Assembly (NCBI GenBank): GCA_030148065.1
Contig: JASBUC010000016.1
Coordinates: 1-64,000 of the forward strand
Reading direction: 5' to 3'
Length of the DNA: 64,000 nucleotides
Source: Legionellaceae bacterium
GTDB lineage: Bacteria > Pseudomonadota > Gammaproteobacteria > Legionellales > Legionellaceae
In this document: positions 40,614 to 49,699 of the stretch, in pieces
Numbering within the stretch: the stretch's first letter is position 1
Layout: every line of letters starts with the position of its first letter
Position numbers and translations under genes: made by a program
The notes under the pieces: model-generated
What the model was told of the DNA's origin: nothing
Database searches by the model: none
The model's input: only the letters and a program-made list of their open reading frames with translations

Positions 40614-42821
40614 TCAAGCAACAGAGCTTAGTTTTGCATAAGCAAGTACCAGCCACTTGTTACCAGCCGTGGCAAATTTTACCTCTGCTCGCGCTTGCTC
40701 CCCATTTCCTTCAAAATTGACAATCACCCCTTCTCCAAACACTGGGTGCACCACCTGCTCTCCTAAGTAAAAGCCAGAATCGCTCTTATCATCACCTGAA
40801 AAATGAGTTTTTCCTGCCTTTTTATATTGCTTGTCTTGGCTGGCAAAGGGCTCTGTTGAAAAGGCCTCTTCTGCATGTTCAGCACGAATACAGGTCGAGT
40901 CAATTTCTGCTAAGAAACGAGATGGCTGATGATAGGCCACTCTCCCATATAAATGGCGACTCTCAGCATAGCTTATCCAAAGGCTTTCTTTAGCCCGAGT
41001 CATGGCCACATAGCAAAGTCGTCGCTCTTCTTCTAACTTTTCACTGGAAGCAAGCGAGCGTGCAGATGGAAAAAGAGGCTCTTCCACCCCGACCATAAAG
41101 ACCACTTTAAACTCTAATCCTTTCGCTGCATGCATGGTCATTAACTGTACGACTTCTTGTTCATCCTCTGAGTGTTCATCGCCTGCATCTAATTGCGCAT
41201 GCGAGATAAAGCTTGGTAAATCAAACGCTTGGTCTATTGTATCAGGATCCTCTTGTTTAAATTGGCCTGCTGCAACCACCAGCTCTTCGATGTTTTCTAC
41301 TTTTCCTTTGGCAATTTCCGTGTTCTTTTTCTGATAGTGGGATAACACACCAGACTTTAAGGCCGCTTGATGCACCACTTCTTCCAATGATTCATCACTC
41401 CAGGAGGCAGAAAGCTCTTCAATCAAGACAACAAACGCCGACAGGGCGTTGTGAGCACGGGCGGTAAACTTACTCTCCTTCAGGGCGTGTTTTGCCGCTT
41501 GCCAAAGAGAGAATTGATTCTCACGAGCCATGCTTCGAAGTTCGCTAAGGGTTTTCTCGCCAATGCCTCGCGTTGGAAAATTCACTACTCTCTCAAAAGC
41601 TGCGTCATCGTGGCCATTTACCATCAGGCGCAAATAACCCATCACATCTTTAATTTCAGCTCGCTCGAAAAAGCGCAAACCGCCATAGATGCGATAGGGA
41701 ACCTCTGATTGTAAAAAGGCTTCCTCCAAGACCCGAGACTGCGCATTGGAGCGGTATAAAATGGCGATGTCATTAAGCGCAATGCCCTCAGTAGACTTTG
41801 CTTGAATGTTCTGAAGGACAAAGCGTGCTTCATCAATTTCATTAAAGGCTGGATAGAGATGAATCTTTTCCCCTAAGCTTGACTCCGTCCAGAGTGATTT
41901 GCCAAGCCGTGATTCATTATGCGCAATCAAGGCGTTTGAGGCTTGCAAGATGTGGCCACTCGATCGGTAATTTTGCTCAAGGCGTATGGTTTCAACCTTG
42001 GCAAAATCTTGAGAGACTCGATGAATGTTTTCAATCTTCGCCCCACGCCAACCATAGATGGACTGATCATCATCTCCAACCACGGTTAATGATGTTTGCT
42101 CGCTGGTTAGTAGGCGAATGAATGCGTATTGCACCGCGTTGGTGTCTTGAAACTCATCAACTAAAATAGCTTGGAAGCGTCTTTGATAATGAGATAAGAG
42201 AGAAGGATCATTTAATAAAAGCTCATGCGCTCTTAACAAAATTTCGGCAAAATCAATCACTCCAGCCCGAAAGCAAGCTTGCTCGTAGTCTCGGTAGATG
42301 GTCAAGAATTGATTCTCTCGATAGTCCCCATGGCTGTTGATGTGTTGGGCTCTTAAGCCTTCATCTTTTTTATTGTTGATGTACCACTGCACTTCTTTGG
42401 GGGGCCATTCTTCCTCATTTAAGTGCAATTGCCGCATCACACGTTTAATCATTCTAAGCTGATCATCACTGTCTAAGATCTGAAAGCTCTCAGGCAATCG
42501 AGCTTTTTCATAATGCTGACGTAGAAGACGGTGAGCGATGCCATGAAAGGTGCCAACCCACATATTACGAACCGAGTGATTGAGCACGCTCTCTAAACGC
42601 TCTTTCATCTCTTTGGCCGCTTTATTGGTAAAGGTTACGGCAAGAATGGATTGCTCTGATAAACGGTAATGAAACAACAGCCAGGCAATGCGACAAACCA
42701 ACACTCGAGTCTTACCACTGCCAGCACCGGCCAACACCAATAAATTCCCTAACCCTTCGGTTACGGCCTTTCGCTGTAGAGGGTTTAACCCCGTAACAAT
42801 CCGCTCTTCTTGCTGCATCAA
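40614..42821 (-). CDS. uvrD: DNA helicase II, UvrD
   Basis: UvrD is a 3'-5' superfamily 1 helicase for nucleotide excision and mismatch repair. The 735 residues include Q-motif LNPLQRKAV, Walker A LAGAGSGKTRVL, motif II VDEFQDTN, motif III GDDDQSIYGWRGA and TMHAAKGLEF. The C-terminal tail with GEQVVHPVFGEGVIV is the UvrD/PcrA-type RNA polymerase-binding Tudor-like region. The next gene downstream, the com1-like one, is 60 bases away. Confidence 0.95.
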   Translation of the reverse strand: MMQQEERIVTGLNPLQRKAVTEGLGNLLVLAGAGSGKTRVLVCRIAWLLFHYRLSEQSILAVTFTNKAAKEMKERLESVLNHSVRNMWVGTFHGIAHRLLRQHYEKARLPESFQILDSDDQLRMIKRVMRQLHLNEEEWPPKEVQWYINNKKDEGLRAQHINSHGDYRENQFLTIYRDYEQACFRAGVIDFAEILLRAHELLLNDPSLLSHYQRRFQAILVDEFQDTNAVQYAFIRLLTSEQTSLTVVGDDDQSIYGWRGAKIENIHRVSQDFAKVETIRLEQNYRSSGHILQASNALIAHNESRLGKSLWTESSLGEKIHLYPAFNEIDEARFVLQNIQAKSTEGIALNDIAILYRSNAQSRVLEEAFLQSEVPYRIYGGLRFFERAEIKDVMGYLRLMVNGHDDAAFERVVNFPTRGIGEKTLSELRSMARENQFSLWQAAKHALKESKFTARAHNALSAFVVLIEELSASWSDESLEEVVHQAALKSGVLSHYQKKNTEIAKGKVENIEELVVAAGQFKQEDPDTIDQAFDLPSFISHAQLDAGDEHSEDEQEVVQLMTMHAAKGLEFKVVFMVGVEEPLFPSARSLASSEKLEEERRLCYVAMTRAKESLWISYAESRHLYGRVAYHQPSRFLAEIDSTCIRAEHAEEAFSTEPFASQDKQYKKAGKTHFSGDDKSDSGFYLGEQVVHPVFGEGVIVNFEGNGEQARAEVKFATAGNKWLVLAYAKLSSVA

Positions 42822-42868
42822 CGCTTACACCTAACACTAAAAGCACCCATTATACAAAAATCAGCCGC

Positions 42869-42953
<85 letters not shown>

Positions 42954-42960
42954 AAAGGAT

Positions 42961-43434
42961 GCCAAGCCCACAGGCTTCTGAGGCGCAGTTTATTGAGATA
43001 AAACCGATGAGTGTAAATCATCGCAGTTTGTCGAGCGTACATGAACACTTTTCTTGTTCGTCCAAGCTGGGCATAATATGGCGGTGCCAAGAAAGATGTC
43101 AAAAAGAAGTGCCAGGCCCACCAGCCTTCTTCAAGCCGCCAGATTCTGCCCAGGTTGGACGAACGAGGTGAAGGAAAAAGCGCAGTGTACTTCCGTACAT
43201 GAGCACTTTTCCAAGCCTTGTTCGTCCAAGCTGGGCACAATATGGCGGTGCCAAGAAAGATGTCCAAAAAGAAGTGCCAGGCCCACCAGCCTTCTTCAAG
43301 CCGTCAGATTTTGTTCAGGCTGTACGAACGTAGAGAAAAAAAGAGCGGAGCGTACTTCTGTACGTGAGCACCTTTTTGAGCTAGGTTCGTACAGCCTGAG
43401 CACAATATGGCGGTGCCAAGAAAGATGTAAAGAT
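42961..43434 (+). repeat. Family B tandem structured repeat, array A
   Basis: Two full units and one variant unit repeat with a period of 164-165 bases; the landmark GCGGTGCCAAGAAAGATGT occurs at 43081, 43245 and 43410. Each full unit folds into a long hairpin: basal arms 43148-43164 with 43220-43236 in the first, 43313-43329 with 43385-43401 in the second, each with an apical 5-bp hairpin (43186-43199 and 43351-43364). The two units differ by compensatory changes. The array ends at the stop codon of the 217-residue gene. It fills the gap between that gene and uvrD; no protein-coding gene is credible here. Confidence 0.9.
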
Positions 43435-44088
43435 CTAAGAAAGGGTTTTGGGCATGCCATACCCCCGCTCAACCATCTCAAGGATGTTTTTCATATACAA
43501 GTCCCCCCAGCGACCAGGATCATAGTTCACGACCAGCACGTTCTCTTCTAGGTTTAAAATGGCTTCAAATGCCTTACGACAACCCAGATCAAAGCCGCGA
43601 AAAGCAACTCGTACTTCGTCTTCTGTGCCTACACCACCCTCTTTCAGTTTATCAAGTAAAAGCCGTATCATTTTATCGATGGTGTTGTAGTATTTGCTCA
43701 AACCACTCGAGGCAACAAAGGCATCTTCACCACGAGAAGTACTAAGCATTGAGCCGCTGTCGACAATGGTAAACACATTCTCTACTTGGCCGTCTTCGAG
43801 TTCTTTGGGAAGATGCAGTATGGGTGGTTCTAGTCGTTTTACCACAGGCCAGGTAATGGTCAGATGAAAATCAGCCCAGGTCATCCAGAGGTAGAATAGG
43901 GCACGCTCAATGTCGAGAGGCTCACCGCCTAGTTCGTCAAGGGTTGGTGAATACATCGCCACCGAGACCTCTTCTCTTAAGTTTGCCACTTGCGTTTGCA
44001 AATCGTCTTCTTTGTGGCTCATAGGATTGCTGCCGCCTTCTGGCTCGGCTGAAGTATCAGGTTGATGGTTTTCTGGAACGTCCGACAT
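43435..44088 (-). CDS. Hypothetical protein next to the family B array
   Basis: A 217-residue soluble protein with an acidic, disordered N-terminus (~residues 1-30) and a mixed alpha/beta remainder; no signal peptide or membrane helix. I do not recognise the family. Segments such as LFYLWMTWADFHLTITWP and VLVVNYDPGRWGDLYMKN look like a folded domain. Its TAG stop is the first base set of the family B repeat. The block between it and feoC contains a MITE-like element. Coding potential is good because codon use resembles its neighbours, but function is unknown. Confidence 0.7.
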   Translation of the reverse strand: MSDVPENHQPDTSAEPEGGSNPMSHKEDDLQTQVANLREEVSVAMYSPTLDELGGEPLDIERALFYLWMTWADFHLTITWPVVKRLEPPILHLPKELEDGQVENVFTIVDSGSMLSTSRGEDAFVASSGLSKYYNTIDKMIRLLLDKLKEGGVGTEDEVRVAFRGFDLGCRKAFEAILNLEENVLVVNYDPGRWGDLYMKNILEMVERGYGMPKTLS

Positions 44089-44164
44089 TAGTAAAATCTA
44101 GCAAATAGTTTCATCCCTCTACCCTATCAACCTCTGTGAGCATGGGTCAAGCTCTGTATTATTC

Positions 44165-44306
44165 AGGGCAAACGCATGAACGTCTTTTTGGTCCATTCGT
44201 TGTTAAAGTTGTTTTTGCGGTGCTCATTTACTTACATGTAAACTCCGCTCCTCGAAACAATTTCGCCTAGACTGAACACTAAAAATACACTCATACGTTT
44301 GCCCTT
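44165..44306. mobile_element. MITE-like palindromic element with flanking direct repeats
   Basis: The 142-base element has terminal inverted repeats AGGGCAAACG and CGTTTGCCCT and an internal partly palindromic core centred on TTTACTTACATGTAAA. It is flanked by near-identical 11-base direct repeats, CTGTATTATTC (44154-44164) and CTGTATTACTC (44307-44317), as expected for a target-site duplication. It carries no gene. The right direct repeat overlaps the feoC stop codon. No second copy is visible in the window. Confidence 0.7.
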
Positions 44307-44315
44307 CTGTATTAC

Positions 44316-44537
44316 TCAAGCGTTTACAAATTGATAGTGCAATTTAAGAGAGCATTGGGATTTTGCACACGAGCCCTGACAAATGGCTCGTTGATAAGGA
44401 GCGATTACCCCTTTTGCCACCCACCAAGAGGCAATGCCTTCAATGGCAGACTCAGACATGTCAAAGACTCGAGCAAGCTCCTTAGTCGAGACCACCTGCC
44501 GTTTTTTAATGTAATCCTTTATCTCATACATAATCAT
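44316..44537 (-). CDS. feoC: FeoC-like iron transport regulator
   Basis: The 73-residue protein begins at an ATG overlapping the feoB stop (ATGA), which sets the start; the longer in-frame reading lies inside feoB. It has a winged-helix pattern (VVSTKELARVFDMSESAIEG) and three cysteines in CQGSCAKSQC, as in FeoC proteins that protect or regulate FeoB. The stop codon overlaps the direct repeat of the MITE-like element. Confidence 0.85.
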   Translation of the reverse strand: MIMYEIKDYIKKRQVVSTKELARVFDMSESAIEGIASWWVAKGVIAPYQRAICQGSCAKSQCSLKLHYQFVNA

Positions 44538-46711
44538 CTCAAAACCTTCATCCGTAACGTTAAGAAATAGCGCAAACTTAAAAGAACACAGGCAAACAAA
44601 GCAATTAAGCCAAAACTTAGTAGCAACACCAACCATAGGCTGATGCTGAGCTGACTGAGTTGATAAAAGGCCATGGCAATAAAATAAGCCATCGCCGTTG
44701 ACCAAACGAGTGAAAACATCATCCAAAATCGGTTTAATTCTTTTTTTATCACCGCCAATGTTGAAACGCAGGGAACGTATAAAAGAGTAAATAATAAATA
44801 GGCATAGGCACTGGCCCCACTGCTAAACTGACTTGCCATTTGCCCAAAGGCCGCCTGATTTAGAGACTCTTTGGGGGCTGCGGCTGTAAAGGGTGAAAAT
44901 AGCGCTCCGCCTAACTCCTTGGCGTTATCACCAATGCTAAAGAAGGCTGCCTTTAAAGCCGTCCAAAGATGAAATGAGTGGGCGGCCGTTTCTGTGAGTT
45001 CTGGGGTGTAGAGAGTATTTAAAGTGCCAATGACCACCTCTTTTGCCAACACACCACTTAAAAGACCAACCGTTGCTGGCCAGTTGCTCTCAGAAATCCC
45101 CATGGGGGCAAACATTGGCGTGACCCACTGCCCCATTATGGCCAATAAAGACGTCTCACTGCCAGGTTTGAATTCGCCGGTGATGGTCAGAGCATTTAAG
45201 CTCCCAAGCACCATACACACAGGCACAATCACTCGTATCGCCCGTTTTAGAAAATGTTTCAGTCTAAGGGTTGCTTCTTGCACCAGCAAGCGAGTCTTAG
45301 GCCACTGATAATTTGGCAATTCAAGAATGAGGATTGAATCTTGTTCAAACGCAAAAGCCCTTTTAACCACCCAACCGGTTAACACCGCAAAGACAATACC
45401 AATCAGATAAAGACTTAAGACAATCAGCGCCCCATGGGTTGGAAAAAAGGCTGCCACAAACACTGAAAAGATGGCAAGGCGTGCGCTGCATGACATAAAA
45501 GGCACCATCAAGGTGGTTAAAATTCTATCTCTTTCTGAATCCAGTGCGCGTGTTCCCATCACTGCCGGCACATTACAGCCAAAACCAACAATCATAGGGA
45601 CAAAAGCCTTGCCTGGTAAGCCAAGAGCGCGCATGAGCTTATCCATGACAAACGCCGCTCGCACCACATAACCCGAACTCTCAAGAAAAGATAGAAACAT
45701 AAAAAGGGCAAACATCACAGGAATAAAGCTAAGCGTGGTGCTAATTCCTTGACCAACCCCCTCTGCAAAAATGGCGCTCACCCAAGGAGAGAGTCCCCAG
45801 TTTTCACATAGTTGGCTTGGTAGCTCAACAAACAGGGCTTGACTGATGCCACTAAACGCCTCTTGAAACACCCCACCTAGATTAATTGAGACAAAAAACA
45901 TGGCATACATCACGAGAAAAAACAGGGGTAGGCCAAGCAAACGATTTAAGAATAATTTATCAAGCACTCGACTTAAGTGTGTGGCTTTTAAGGTCACTTT
46001 TTGTTGAACGTCTTTGCAAACTTGATGAGCAAACTGATAGCGTGCTGCTGCAAGTAAGACCGAGTAATCTTCGCTCGATTCTTGTACGTCATGATCTTCT
46101 AAGGTTTCTATTGCGAAGGCATGAGCGCGCGCGCTGTCGTCTTCTGGGTACTGCTGAATTAAGTCTGTAAGACGCGCTTGCAATGCTGCTTCAAAAGGGA
46201 GCTTTTTATCTGAAGGCTTTGCCGCCTTCTCGACTAAAAAAGTCATTAATGCTTGTTTAGATCCTTTCTCTTCAGTAGTAAAAACAGGCACTCCGAGTAC
46301 TGATGAGAGCTTTTCTGCATCAATTTCAAGGCCTTGTTTCAAGGCCAAATCAAGTTTGGTTAACACCACAATAAAGGGCAATTTTCGATCGATTAACTGA
46401 CTGGTTAAATAAAGACTGCGCTCTAGATTTAGTGCATCAATGACATTAATAAAGAAGCTTGCATGATTGTCTTTTAAGTAATTGCGGGTAATGGTCTCAT
46501 CCATGCTGGAATCAGCTTCCGGCAAACTCAAACTGTAAATTCCTGGCAAATCAACTAAGAGCGCCCTTTTATCCGCGCATCGAATCTCACCTTGTTTTTT
46601 TTCAACGGTGACCCCTGGCCAATTCCCTACCTTTTGCCGAAGTCCAGTCAAGGCATTAAAAAGGGTTGTTTTACCACTATTGGGATCACCTACTAAGGCC
46701 AATGTTTTCAT
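44534..46711 (-). CDS. feoB: Ferrous iron transporter FeoB
   Basis: FeoB is the inner-membrane ferrous iron permease. The 725 residues have an N-terminal G domain with G1 GDPNSGKTTLFNAL, G3 DLPGIYSL and G4 TKLD, then the two Gate regions, including GFGCNVPAVMGTRAL and GVLAKEVVIGTLNTLY. It overlaps feoA and feoC by four bases each (ATGA), so the three genes are translated together under the Fur-type promoter upstream of feoA. Confidence 0.96.
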   Translation of the reverse strand: MKTLALVGDPNSGKTTLFNALTGLRQKVGNWPGVTVEKKQGEIRCADKRALLVDLPGIYSLSLPEADSSMDETITRNYLKDNHASFFINVIDALNLERSLYLTSQLIDRKLPFIVVLTKLDLALKQGLEIDAEKLSSVLGVPVFTTEEKGSKQALMTFLVEKAAKPSDKKLPFEAALQARLTDLIQQYPEDDSARAHAFAIETLEDHDVQESSEDYSVLLAAARYQFAHQVCKDVQQKVTLKATHLSRVLDKLFLNRLLGLPLFFLVMYAMFFVSINLGGVFQEAFSGISQALFVELPSQLCENWGLSPWVSAIFAEGVGQGISTTLSFIPVMFALFMFLSFLESSGYVVRAAFVMDKLMRALGLPGKAFVPMIVGFGCNVPAVMGTRALDSERDRILTTLMVPFMSCSARLAIFSVFVAAFFPTHGALIVLSLYLIGIVFAVLTGWVVKRAFAFEQDSILILELPNYQWPKTRLLVQEATLRLKHFLKRAIRVIVPVCMVLGSLNALTITGEFKPGSETSLLAIMGQWVTPMFAPMGISESNWPATVGLLSGVLAKEVVIGTLNTLYTPELTETAAHSFHLWTALKAAFFSIGDNAKELGGALFSPFTAAAPKESLNQAAFGQMASQFSSGASAYAYLLFTLLYVPCVSTLAVIKKELNRFWMMFSLVWSTAMAYFIAMAFYQLSQLSISLWLVLLLSFGLIALFACVLLSLRYFLTLRMKVLR

Positions 46712-46935
46712 AGTGCTTCTACCGATAAAACCCTTGCTTCATGAACTCTAAGGGCGAGTTCTCCCCCACGGAAAGAGATAAGGACCGGACAACCCAAAGG
46801 GGCTTTTTGCAGAATTGAAAACTCAACCCCTGGTACCAACCCCATGGCCAGCAGCTTCTGCTTATAAGCAGAATTCTCCTTTTTAAATCCAATGATTCTG
46901 GCTCGCTGCCCTAGCTTTAATTCACCGATTAACAT
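46708..46935 (-). CDS. feoA: FeoA
   Basis: FeoA is a small cytoplasmic SH3-like protein required for FeoB function. The 75 residues have the typical KLGQRARIIGF, LLAMGLVPGVEFSIL and RGGELALRVHEA. The ribosome site is weak (TTAGAG). It is the first gene of the feoABC operon. Confidence 0.94.
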   Translation of the reverse strand: MLIGELKLGQRARIIGFKKENSAYKQKLLAMGLVPGVEFSILQKAPLGCPVLISFRGGELALRVHEARVLSVEAL

Positions 46936-46966
46936 TGATCAAGCTCTAACCTCATACTGTTCTACC

Positions 46967-46995
46967 ACTATACTGAAAAAAACACCCTCTATCAA
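46967..46995 (-). promoter_or_regulatory. Sigma-70 promoter of feoABC
   Basis: On the minus strand, -35 TTGATA (46990-46995) and -10 TATAGT (46967-46972) are separated by exactly 17 bases. The -10 box ends 31 bases before the feoA ATG. The -35 region overlaps the Fur box, an arrangement that gives iron repression. Confidence 0.8.
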
Positions 46996-48092
46996 GAATG
47001 ATTCTCATTTGCATTTTCCAGTGCCTGCGCCAAATAATGCTTTGAACCCATTTCTTTGAGTCGACTCAAGGTTCTCTGATACTCAAACGCCTTCTTGCCC
47101 GTCTCAGGATATAAGGCTTCTGCTTTTTTCTCTGCCGAGAGAATAAGCGCCCGCCCCTTGTCGTAAATCACGTCAATTAGCAAGATAAAGTAGGTGACCG
47201 ATGATAAGTCATCTTCAGCAATCGCTGGCACATTACTCACAATAAAGACGGTATACTCTTCTGCGAGCTTTAAATAATCAAGCTGACTTCTTGGGCTTGC
47301 GCAAAGCGTTTTAAAGTCAAACCAAATGACCTCGGCACTGCGCGCCTTGGCTTGCAACATTCTACCACTTAATTCAAACGATAAGGGTAATTTTTTTTCA
47401 CCTTGAGCAGAGAAGCTTCGAAAAAACGTTCCTAATGCCGTTTCAGTCTCCTCTCCTAAGGGGGTCAAAAACGTGCCCGCGCGCTCAAATAAGGCCTTTC
47501 GATGATCTTGCTTGCTAAGCACAGGTAAAATGGTGCAAGAACGCTTAATCAAAGAAATGGCGCCTAGAAATCGTTTTCTGTGCAGACCATCGAGATACAA
47601 ATCATCTGGGGCAAAGTTAGAGGTGGTTACCAATAGCACTTTCTGTTTAAAAAGCGTAGTAAAGAGTCGTTCTAAAATCATCGCATCCCCAATGTCATTG
47701 ACCACACATTCATCAAGGCACAATAAATCGATCTCTTTGGCAATACTAAGCGCCACTCGCATTAAGGGATCACTTTGGCCCTCAAACGATTTCATGGCTT
47801 CGTGCACATCGCGCATAAACTCATGAAAATGCTTACGAACTTTGCGCTTACCAGGGAACGCTGCAAAAAAAAGGTCCATCATAAAGGTTTTTCCAACCCC
47901 AACACCGCCGTAAAAATAAAGACCTTTCACTGGCTGAGTTAAATGAAGAAGGCGCCGCCACCATTGTTGATTGGCCTCTGCTCCTTGCAAAATAGCTTGT
48001 AGGTAGGGTAAAACTCGGCGCTGAGAAGGATCATCGACAATCTCTTGCTGATTAACCAAGTCTGAATACGTCTTATCAAGGGTTAAACTCAT
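46992..48092 (-). CDS. zapE: Cell division ATPase ZapE (AFG1-like)
   Basis: ZapE is an AFG1/YhcM-family AAA-type ATPase linked to Z-ring dynamics. The 366 residues contain Walker A GGVGVGKTFMMDLFF, Walker B LLCLDECVVNDIGDA, sensor-like LVTTSNFAPDDLY and LDGLHRKRFLGAI. Its start overlaps the upstream hydrolase gene by four bases (ATGA). The family often lies with cell-envelope or stress genes; here it precedes feoABC. Confidence 0.94.
   Translation of the reverse strand: MSLTLDKTYSDLVNQQEIVDDPSQRRVLPYLQAILQGAEANQQWWRRLLHLTQPVKGLYFYGGVGVGKTFMMDLFFAAFPGKRKVRKHFHEFMRDVHEAMKSFEGQSDPLMRVALSIAKEIDLLCLDECVVNDIGDAMILERLFTTLFKQKVLLVTTSNFAPDDLYLDGLHRKRFLGAISLIKRSCTILPVLSKQDHRKALFERAGTFLTPLGEETETALGTFFRSFSAQGEKKLPLSFELSGRMLQAKARSAEVIWFDFKTLCASPRSQLDYLKLAEEYTVFIVSNVPAIAEDDLSSVTYFILLIDVIYDKGRALILSAEKKAEALYPETGKKAFEYQRTLSRLKEMGSKHYLAQALENANENHS
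46994..47012 (-). promoter_or_regulatory. Fur box of feoABC
   Basis: The 19 bases AAGAATGATTCTCATTTGC match the Fur consensus GATAATGATAATCATTATC at 13 of 19 positions, with the central palindrome ATGAN3TCAT kept. The box overlaps the 3' end of zapE as well as the -35 of the feo promoter, so the sequence serves both as codons and as an operator. Ferrous iron with Fur would repress feoABC. Confidence 0.8.
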
Positions 48093-48718
48093 AAAGACTC
48101 ACTAAGCAATGTTTTGACGGTGTTTTTCAAAGGAAGCAGCTTGCCATGGAAAAAATGACTGGTCTCTGCAAAGGTAGTAATACGCACGTTTTCTTGACCC
48201 ATTGAAAAAAAGTCGAGGGCCGCTTGACTGCTAACGACTTCGTCCTCTAGTGGAATGATGACTTGCCAGGCCCCCTCTTGGTAGTAGCACTCACTAAAAT
48301 CAAAGTTCTCAACGCTGGGAGCAATGCTTATCAGCATTGCAGGCTCTAGAACGCTTGCCGCCTTTGCACTGACAAAGGTCCCAAAAGAGAAACCGGCAAA
48401 AACCTGCTTGGTGTTGGGGTAGCGCTTTTGTAGAGTCTTAGCAAGATGGATAAAATCATCTGCTTCGCCATAGCCCTTTGCATAAGAGCCCTCACTCTGC
48501 CCCACTCCTCGGTAATTAAATCGAAGAGAGGCAATGTTTAGCTCTGCAAAGGCTTTGGCAAGGGTGGTAACCACCTTGTTGTTCATGGTACCACCATAAA
48601 GCGGATGAGGGTGGGCAATGATTGCAAGAACGTCTTCACGGCATTCTGCAGGCTTTAACCAACAGCCTTCTAACTCCCCAACCAATCCTTTTAACCGTAC
48701 TAATTTTTCAGTCGACAT
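48089..48718 (-). CDS. Alpha/beta hydrolase
   Basis: From the ATG at 48718 the protein has 209 residues and a serine-hydrolase fold: oxyanion region HPHPLYGGTMNNKV, nucleophile elbow GFSFGTF, and late Asp/His in PLEDEVV and TSHFFHGKL. This small group is annotated as hydrolases of unknown substrate. The in-frame extension to 48784 would leave no room for the divergent ABC promoter, so I prefer the shorter start, though neither has a good ribosome site. The gene is coupled to zapE. Confidence 0.85.
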   Translation of the reverse strand: MSTEKLVRLKGLVGELEGCWLKPAECREDVLAIIAHPHPLYGGTMNNKVVTTLAKAFAELNIASLRFNYRGVGQSEGSYAKGYGEADDFIHLAKTLQKRYPNTKQVFAGFSFGTFVSAKAASVLEPAMLISIAPSVENFDFSECYYQEGAWQVIIPLEDEVVSSQAALDFFSMGQENVRITTFAETSHFFHGKLLPLKNTVKTLLSESL

Positions 48719-48728
48719 AAATTTAGAG

Positions 48729-48755
48729 TTGTTTTTCAAAAAAGATCCGTATAAT
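48729..48755 (+). promoter_or_regulatory. Probable promoter of the ABC exporter genes
   Basis: A perfect -10 TATAAT (48750-48755) lies 33 bases before the ATG at 48788. The best -35 is TTGTTT (48729-48734) at 15 bases, shorter than ideal, so the -35 is uncertain. The position in the divergent gap supports a promoter. Confidence 0.45.
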
Positions 48756-48787
48756 ACTCTAATCTTAGCAACTGATTCACCCATTCC

Positions 48788-49699
48788 ATGAATGCTCTTG
48801 AAATTAAACAGCTGACAAAAACCTATCGAAATGGCGTTGAGGCGCTCAAAGGAATCGATTTAACCGTTGAGTGTGGTGATTTTTTCGCCCTGCTTGGCGC
48901 AAATGGTGCTGGCAAATCAACCACCATCGGGATTATTACCTCGCTGGTGACCAAAACATCAGGAGAAGTCTCTGTATACGGACACAACATTGACACAGAG
49001 AACATCCAAGCAAAGAACTGCATTGGCCTTGTCCCCCAAGAATACAATTGCAATATTTTCGAGACCTGTGAGAACATTTTAATCAATCAGGCGGGTTATT
49101 ATGGGATCCCGGTTAAAAGAGCACGTAAGACCGCTCTCGAGTTGCTTGATAAATTAGGTCTTGCAGAAAAACGAAATACGCCAACACGCGAACTCTCTGG
49201 TGGGATGAAACGCCGGTTAATGATTGCCAGAGCCATGATTCACTCGCCCAAAATGTTAATCCTTGATGAACCCACTGCCGGTGTCGATATTGAAATTCGT
49301 CATGCTATGTGGAAATACATAAAGGAACTAAACAGCGAAGGTACCACCATTATCTTAACTACTCACTATCTAGAAGAAGCAGAAAATCTTTGTCGAAACG
49401 TTGGCATCATCGCCAAAGGACAACTGGTGGAGTGTGGACCAATGAGCAAAGTCATGGATAAAATTCACCAGCAAAGTTTTGTTCTTGAATTAGTAGAGCC
49501 GCTGGCAAGTTTACCATCATGTGAAACCATTCGCTTAACGCAGCGCAGCGCTCAAACACTGGAAGTCAATGCTGAGAAATCAACGACCATTAACGAGATT
49601 TTTGAAGCGCTGAACCAGTGTAATATACAAGTTAGAAGCATCAGACCCAAACAAAATCGACTTGAAACATTATTTTTGGACGTTATTCAAAATGCCTAA
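48788..49699 (+). CDS. ABC-2 type exporter ATPase (YadG-like)
   Basis: The 303-residue ATPase has Walker A GANGAGKSTTIGI, signature ELSGGMKRRLMIARAM, Walker B LILDEPTAGVD and the H-loop TTHYLEEAE. It is similar to YadG and NodI-type ATPases. It overlaps the permease gene by eight bases, so the two make one exporter of unknown substrate, possibly a glycolipid or drug. Confidence 0.93.
   Translation: MNALEIKQLTKTYRNGVEALKGIDLTVECGDFFALLGANGAGKSTTIGIITSLVTKTSGEVSVYGHNIDTENIQAKNCIGLVPQEYNCNIFETCENILINQAGYYGIPVKRARKTALELLDKLGLAEKRNTPTRELSGGMKRRLMIARAMIHSPKMLILDEPTAGVDIEIRHAMWKYIKELNSEGTTIILTTHYLEEAENLCRNVGIIAKGQLVECGPMSKVMDKIHQQSFVLELVEPLASLPSCETIRLTQRSAQTLEVNAEKSTTINEIFEALNQCNIQVRSIRPKQNRLETLFLDVIQNA

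Noticed and set aside
42961-43434. A CRISPR array in the family B repeats
   Set aside because: Units are ~164 bases and nearly identical throughout; there are no short constant repeats with unique spacers and no cas gene.
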